Shown here in pieces: positions 60,205 to 64,000 of a stretch of DNA of 64,000 bases. The notes under the pieces were generated by a model. It ran no database searches, was not told where the DNA came from, and saw nothing but the letters and a program-made list of their open reading frames with translations. The translations under genes and the position numbers were made by a program. This DNA comes from Pseudoscleropodium purum. Taxonomy: Eukaryota > Streptophyta > Bryopsida > Hypnales > Brachytheciaceae. The stretch covers positions 3,844,001 to 3,908,000 of the forward strand of contig OZ017795.1 in the NCBI GenBank assembly GCA_963969395.1. Reading direction: 5' to 3'. Numbering within the stretch: position 1 is the stretch's first letter; every line of letters starts with the position of its first letter.

Positions 60205-60987
60205 GGGCAGGGCACGCCTTCTAAATCCTGTTCAACAGCCCAATCAAGTTATCAATCTTGACTTCTCCCCTTGGACTTCAGAGGATCACATCGACACCCA
60301 ATGCCAGCACTTTGCAATTCACCCCCAACAATCAAGATCTAGGAAAACGCAGAATTTGTACTATTCAAATCACAGAAACAGATAACATCAAGAAGATTTA
60401 AGAAAAAAAGACATTCAGCAAGAAAAGAGTTAATATAAACAAAGACTCTTGTGCCCTCTTCAAAGACAGGCCAAGGATTAAGATATATTCACTAGAGCTC
60501 CTGCGGAATGACCAATTTACAATATATGAAAAGAGAGATATCTGTGGTTGCATCAACCTTCTCCAAGATAAGAGCTAAAGTATCTCGTGTTCCCGAAGTA
60601 ACTCTAATAAGTGCTGGCACTTATCAACAAGAGAATGAAACAGGCAGATACTTAGAGGAACCTAAAAGTTTAAATCTACTGCAGCCGTTCGTCGCTCGGC
60701 ACGATCCGAACGAGGAAAGAGCCATCGACAACCACAATCATTGAATCAAATTTGAATCTAAAAAGTACAAACCAACTGCACAAACAGGGTGCGGGAGGAG
60801 TGCATTCTTGATCGAGTAGAGTCAATGTGAATGTGAGAAAACAGGAGAAGAGCCCCAGAAAACACGAATGGGGACGGATCCATGACAGATCTAGGAAACG
60901 ACGATCCATGGGCCAGCGAGGTATCCCCTAATTGATTGGCACTCAGCTCACCAGACCTGGATTGAATGAGTAACTCAGCCGAAGTTG
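60205..60987. other. Kelch gene 3' flank
   Basis: Probable 3' untranslated region of the kelch gene and possibly the leader of the putative gene at 60.2 kb. A frame 60676-60909 on minus is open but unrecognised. Confidence 0.35.
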
Positions 60988-63366
60988 CTACATCTGGCGA
61001 GCAATCCTGATCTTCTCCACGTGATTCTGAAAGGTGCGTGCTTGCGCTTGTTCGAACTCTTCCATTTCACTCACCAGCTTCCTCCATCTCTCGTTTTCGT
61101 CCTTGAGCGCCTTCGCGTCTTCCTCGTACTTCCTCATGGTGGCATGCTGGGTAGCGAAATGCTCCCGAGCATTCTCAGCCGCTTCCTGCAGCCTTCCGTT
61201 CTCAGTCTCGCTGCGATCAAGCAAGACACGAGCTGTTCGGAGCTCGGATCGCACAAGCTCGGCAGCTGCCTCGGCGCTCTCACGAGAAGAAGTGATCTGT
61301 GAGATTTCAGTGGAAAGAGCAGCGTTGGTTCGTCTCAATTCATCTCGATCTCTTTCCAGGGCATCCGCCCGAGTGTTTTCCCTCTCCAGTTGTTTGTCAA
61401 TGCGCTCCACGGTTTCCTGAAGGGTACGTGAAGAGTCCTTCACTGCTACCAGCTCCCCTGCCACTCTCTCCAGCTTGGATTTCGAGTCGGCTAATTGATT
61501 GTGTAGAGAGAATTTCTCTTTCTCGTGATTCTCTCTCGCTTGCTCAAGGTTTCGAAGTTCCACTTCCATCTTATGCGCCTTCATCCTGTGTTCACTGCAC
61601 TCAGCAGTTGCTGCTTTCTTCTCCTTCCTCGCTTCTTCCAGCAAACGACTCATTTCAGATACCTTAGTCTCCGCTGTTCCAAGCATCTGAAGCGTCTTGC
61701 TAAGCTCTCTGTCTCGTTCGACGTATCTTTCCTCCAGGGAGGAAAGTTTGGAAATCATGTCCGATCTCTCTCTTGTCTTGTCCGATTTCTGTGTTTCCAA
61801 CACCTGGAGCCCTGACTTGAGGCTTGCATTTTCTGCAGTAAGGCGCTCCAACTTTTCGTTCAACGTCGAGACTTGCTGGCGGTGGACTTCTAGGTTGTGT
61901 TCCAGAACCGCATTCCGTTCTCGTATATCCGTCGCCCCGACACTCTTGGCTCGAATCTCACTAGTCAAGGTCGCCACTGTTTGTTGCAAACTGGCTACCT
62001 CTCGCCGGTGGACATCTAGCTCATTCAACCTCTCTGTACCGTCTGCCCTTGATTTCGTCACGAGCTCCTTGACCTGCTCCTTCACCTTCAGAAAGTCCTT
62101 CTCTAGTGGAGGAGTCTCCGACAGCTCAGGAGCTGGAAAGCAAGGAGCAACATCATCATCCCTGCCGTTTGCATCCATATTGTAATCCAGAGTCCCAGTA
62201 GTTTGTCGTCGAGGTTTCTTAGTACTGCGCCACCCTTCAATTGGTCCTGGTCCTGGTCCTGGTCCTAATTCCTCCACCGGGAAAGAAAATCTCCGATTAC
62301 TTTTTCTGACCAGTGGGATCTCTTCAATACCAACAAGCCCTGTGACCTCAGAGAATTGACGAAGCACGTGTAGATCATCAAATGTCACACCCGAGCCACC
62401 ATATCCACCAAAAAGATAAAGATCCTCTCCATTAGCAATCAGACTATGAGCTGCTCGACCACCTGGGTTGCTGCTCGACAGGGCCTCGGCCGCTGCATTG
62501 CCAGTTCGTTTCCGACCTCGAGGTTTGGCAATAGGCTCTTGCGGAAAAATATGCCATGTCAAACGGACTTGACCTAAATAGCCAGAGCTTACACTGAGTA
62601 CAGAAGTGTCGCGCAGCCTCTCACTTCCATTACGACCTCCGTGAATCACTATAAGACTCCCCCCAAGCAAAGCAGCGGCGTGATTCGAACGTTGCAAAGG
62701 AGCTGTTCCTTTGATCTCAACACGGTCTTTCCATTTGTTGCTAGCACTATCATAAACACTGAGATTGTCATCCCCAGAAACAATACCATGTTCGCTTTTC
62801 CCTCCATACAGCACAACATTGTGCCCTACGCAGGTCATGGTGTGGTACCCTCGAGCGCTAGGAGAAGGACCCTTTGGGTTGAGAAGCTCCCACTCCAATG
62901 TATCGGTGTGAAGGACAGAAAGATCGCTGCGCCAGGAGTCCACGCCGCCATAGCCACCGTAAACTAAGATTGCACTGGAGTGCAAGGGGTGTAAAACAGC
63001 CGCATGAGTGGCGATCAATCGGCCTGCCAAGTCTCCCTTGGTCGCTGGAGTCTTCCATTCCAGAGTTTTGATGTTGAATACGTGAACCTCGCCATACATG
63101 GTCAATCTGTCACTCCCACCAATGATCCAAAGCTCGTCTCCGACCAGAGTCGCGGTATGGTAAGCGCGCGCGCTGATGGATGCATGCGCCTGCAGGAGCT
63201 GCCATTGTTCGGTCTCCATGTCGAACCCCCAAACATCGTTGTGGAAAGTGTTGCCGTTCCGACCACCGAAGACATAGATCTTCTTGCCAAACAGCGTTGC
63301 CGAGTGTCCTGCTCTGCCCTTCAGGCTTCGGTGCCCGGGCAAGCGCTGCCAATTGAATTGAACCAT
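60988..63366 (-). CDS. Kelch-repeat/coiled-coil protein, 792 aa, single exon
   Basis: ATG 63366 begins MVQFNWQRLPGHRSLKGRAGHS. Six kelch repeats, each with a Gly-Gly pair (residues 34-35, 83-84, 137-138, 188-189, 243-244, 320-321), form a likely beta-propeller over about 15-340. A basic KPRGRKR (281-287) interrupts repeats 5 and 6 and could be a nuclear signal. A short Gly-Pro tract (about 368-375) comes from a tandem CCTGGT-type repeat in the DNA. Residues about 425-790 are a continuous heptad-rich coiled coil. The layout recalls plant acyl-CoA-binding proteins ACBP4/5, but no acyl-CoA-binding domain is present. It also recalls the kelch/coiled-coil scaffolds of cell polarity such as fission-yeast Tea1. 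A scaffold role is inference. A possible TATA (GCTTATAAGG on minus, about 63585) precedes the ATG. Confidence 0.88.
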   Translation of the reverse strand: MVQFNWQRLPGHRSLKGRAGHSATLFGKKIYVFGGRNGNTFHNDVWGFDMETEQWQLLQAHASISARAYHTATLVGDELWIIGGSDRLTMYGEVHVFNIKTLEWKTPATKGDLAGRLIATHAAVLHPLHSSAILVYGGYGGVDSWRSDLSVLHTDTLEWELLNPKGPSPSARGYHTMTCVGHNVVLYGGKSEHGIVSGDDNLSVYDSASNKWKDRVEIKGTAPLQRSNHAAALLGGSLIVIHGGRNGSERLRDTSVLSVSSGYLGQVRLTWHIFPQEPIAKPRGRKRTGNAAAEALSSSNPGGRAAHSLIANGEDLYLFGGYGGSGVTFDDLHVLRQFSEVTGLVGIEEIPLVRKSNRRFSFPVEELGPGPGPGPIEGWRSTKKPRRQTTGTLDYNMDANGRDDDVAPCFPAPELSETPPLEKDFLKVKEQVKELVTKSRADGTERLNELDVHRREVASLQQTVATLTSEIRAKSVGATDIRERNAVLEHNLEVHRQQVSTLNEKLERLTAENASLKSGLQVLETQKSDKTRERSDMISKLSSLEERYVERDRELSKTLQMLGTAETKVSEMSRLLEEARKEKKAATAECSEHRMKAHKMEVELRNLEQARENHEKEKFSLHNQLADSKSKLERVAGELVAVKDSSRTLQETVERIDKQLERENTRADALERDRDELRRTNAALSTEISQITSSRESAEAAAELVRSELRTARVLLDRSETENGRLQEAAENAREHFATQHATMRKYEEDAKALKDENERWRKLVSEMEEFEQAQARTFQNHVEKIRIARQM

Positions 63367-64000
63367 CAGTGCTCAACTGAATCTCACAACAGCAGCACCC
63401 CGTCTCTCCGTTTTGTTCATCATACGCGCGCTGTTCCTAAATTCCACAGCAAAAAATTGACGGAACGCCAAAAGTATCCCTCAACGGAAAATCACTGTGA
63501 AACTTCCGTTGTAGAATTATCCACTAACAATGATACCTTTATTTACGTTTGTCAGCTGAGTCCTAATCTCGTGAGTCTGTCAACTCCTTATAAGCAATCC
63601 GCTCTTCAACTCTGCCAGTGTGCGCTTACTCCATCGCCTATTGCAGCTCAACACCAAAGGAAACAGAAAACAGAATACCGGTACAAACAGAGTCCTTGTT
63701 CAAACAGCGTCCTCGTTCAATACGCTCGAGTCCTCCAATAAGTAAATTACAGAAACACTGACCACCACTAAAATTGATCGAGTGCTCGAATATGCCTTAA
63801 TAACACCGCAATCACTTAAATACCAAATAATGCAGATTCTCAAGAAAACCCGATTCTTCGACACGCGCTGACAGCGCTGATGGCTCGCATGTCTGAACAG
63901 CCGGGAACACCAAATGCAGACCTAATGAACTGAAACAACAGAAGCAAACAAACGCAAAAAATTCTGAGTCGTCGCTCTCTCGCACAATGCGGAATCCCTT
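63367..64000. promoter_or_regulatory. Upstream region of the kelch gene
   Basis: Promoter and probable 5' leader on the minus strand. The long plus-strand open frame running through it is a shadow that starts inside the kelch coding region. No second gene is visible before the window edge. Confidence 0.45.

Noticed and set aside
63004..63741. 245-codon plus-strand open frame at the right end
   Set aside because: Overlaps the kelch coding sequence antisense and continues into its leader; the translation has no domain-like pattern and no ATG-promoter context.

Overview
The window looks like a land-plant nuclear chromosome segment, most likely from a non-seed plant (bryophyte, lycophyte or fern). 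The genes are plant-type: a SYP1-class syntaxin, RMA-like RING proteins, a UPF0548/DUF1990 protein, and a cytochrome-b5-fused front-end desaturase of the kind found in mosses and liverworts but rarely in seed plants. GC-richer, intron-poor genes sit as islands in very AT-rich DNA filled with transposon debris. I cannot name the species from the sequence alone.

Layout. 1-787 is the 5' end of a Copia LTR retrotransposon on the minus strand: LTR, primer binding site and broken gag. 884-2767 is a 99%-level copy of the second half of a syntaxin gene. The complete two-exon syntaxin is at 19949-21273. A RING-finger gene (5038-5541, minus) and the desaturase (6448-7857, plus) follow the first syntaxin copy. 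8-19 kb is repeat territory: a TIR element, a TTAA-flanked element, a fold-back element, a decayed L1-type LINE, a long hairpin, a CACTA-like MITE and a minisatellite. 23-30 kb is an AT-rich desert with a three-unit tandem array and another TTAA element. RIO1 kinase (11 coding exons) occupies 30981-34929 and a four-exon UPF0548 gene 37856-39017. 40.5-46 kb holds a TTAA element, tandem repeats and two head-to-head RING genes (42340-43056 minus; 44211-44891 plus). 46-55 kb is another AT desert with a long (AT)n tract. A fourth RING gene (54980-55696, plus) is a paralogue of the 42.3 kb gene in opposite orientation. Downstream lies a Tc1/mariner element inserted inside a TTAA-flanked element. The right end carries a large single-exon kelch/coiled-coil gene (60988-63366, minus).

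The genes form no operon or pathway; each is an ordinary eukaryotic unit. The main structural themes are (1) local duplication (syntaxin second half, RING paralogues), (2) a family of elements bounded by TTAA with termini like CCCCTAAAGGACC, which recurs at least six times including within RIO1 introns, and (3) nested transposition. No clearly new biological system was found. The most interesting leads are the TTAA family, the nested Tc1 element with its exact insertion site, the truncated SNARE copy with biased substitutions, and a group of RMA-like RING proteins that have coiled coils instead of the usual membrane anchor.
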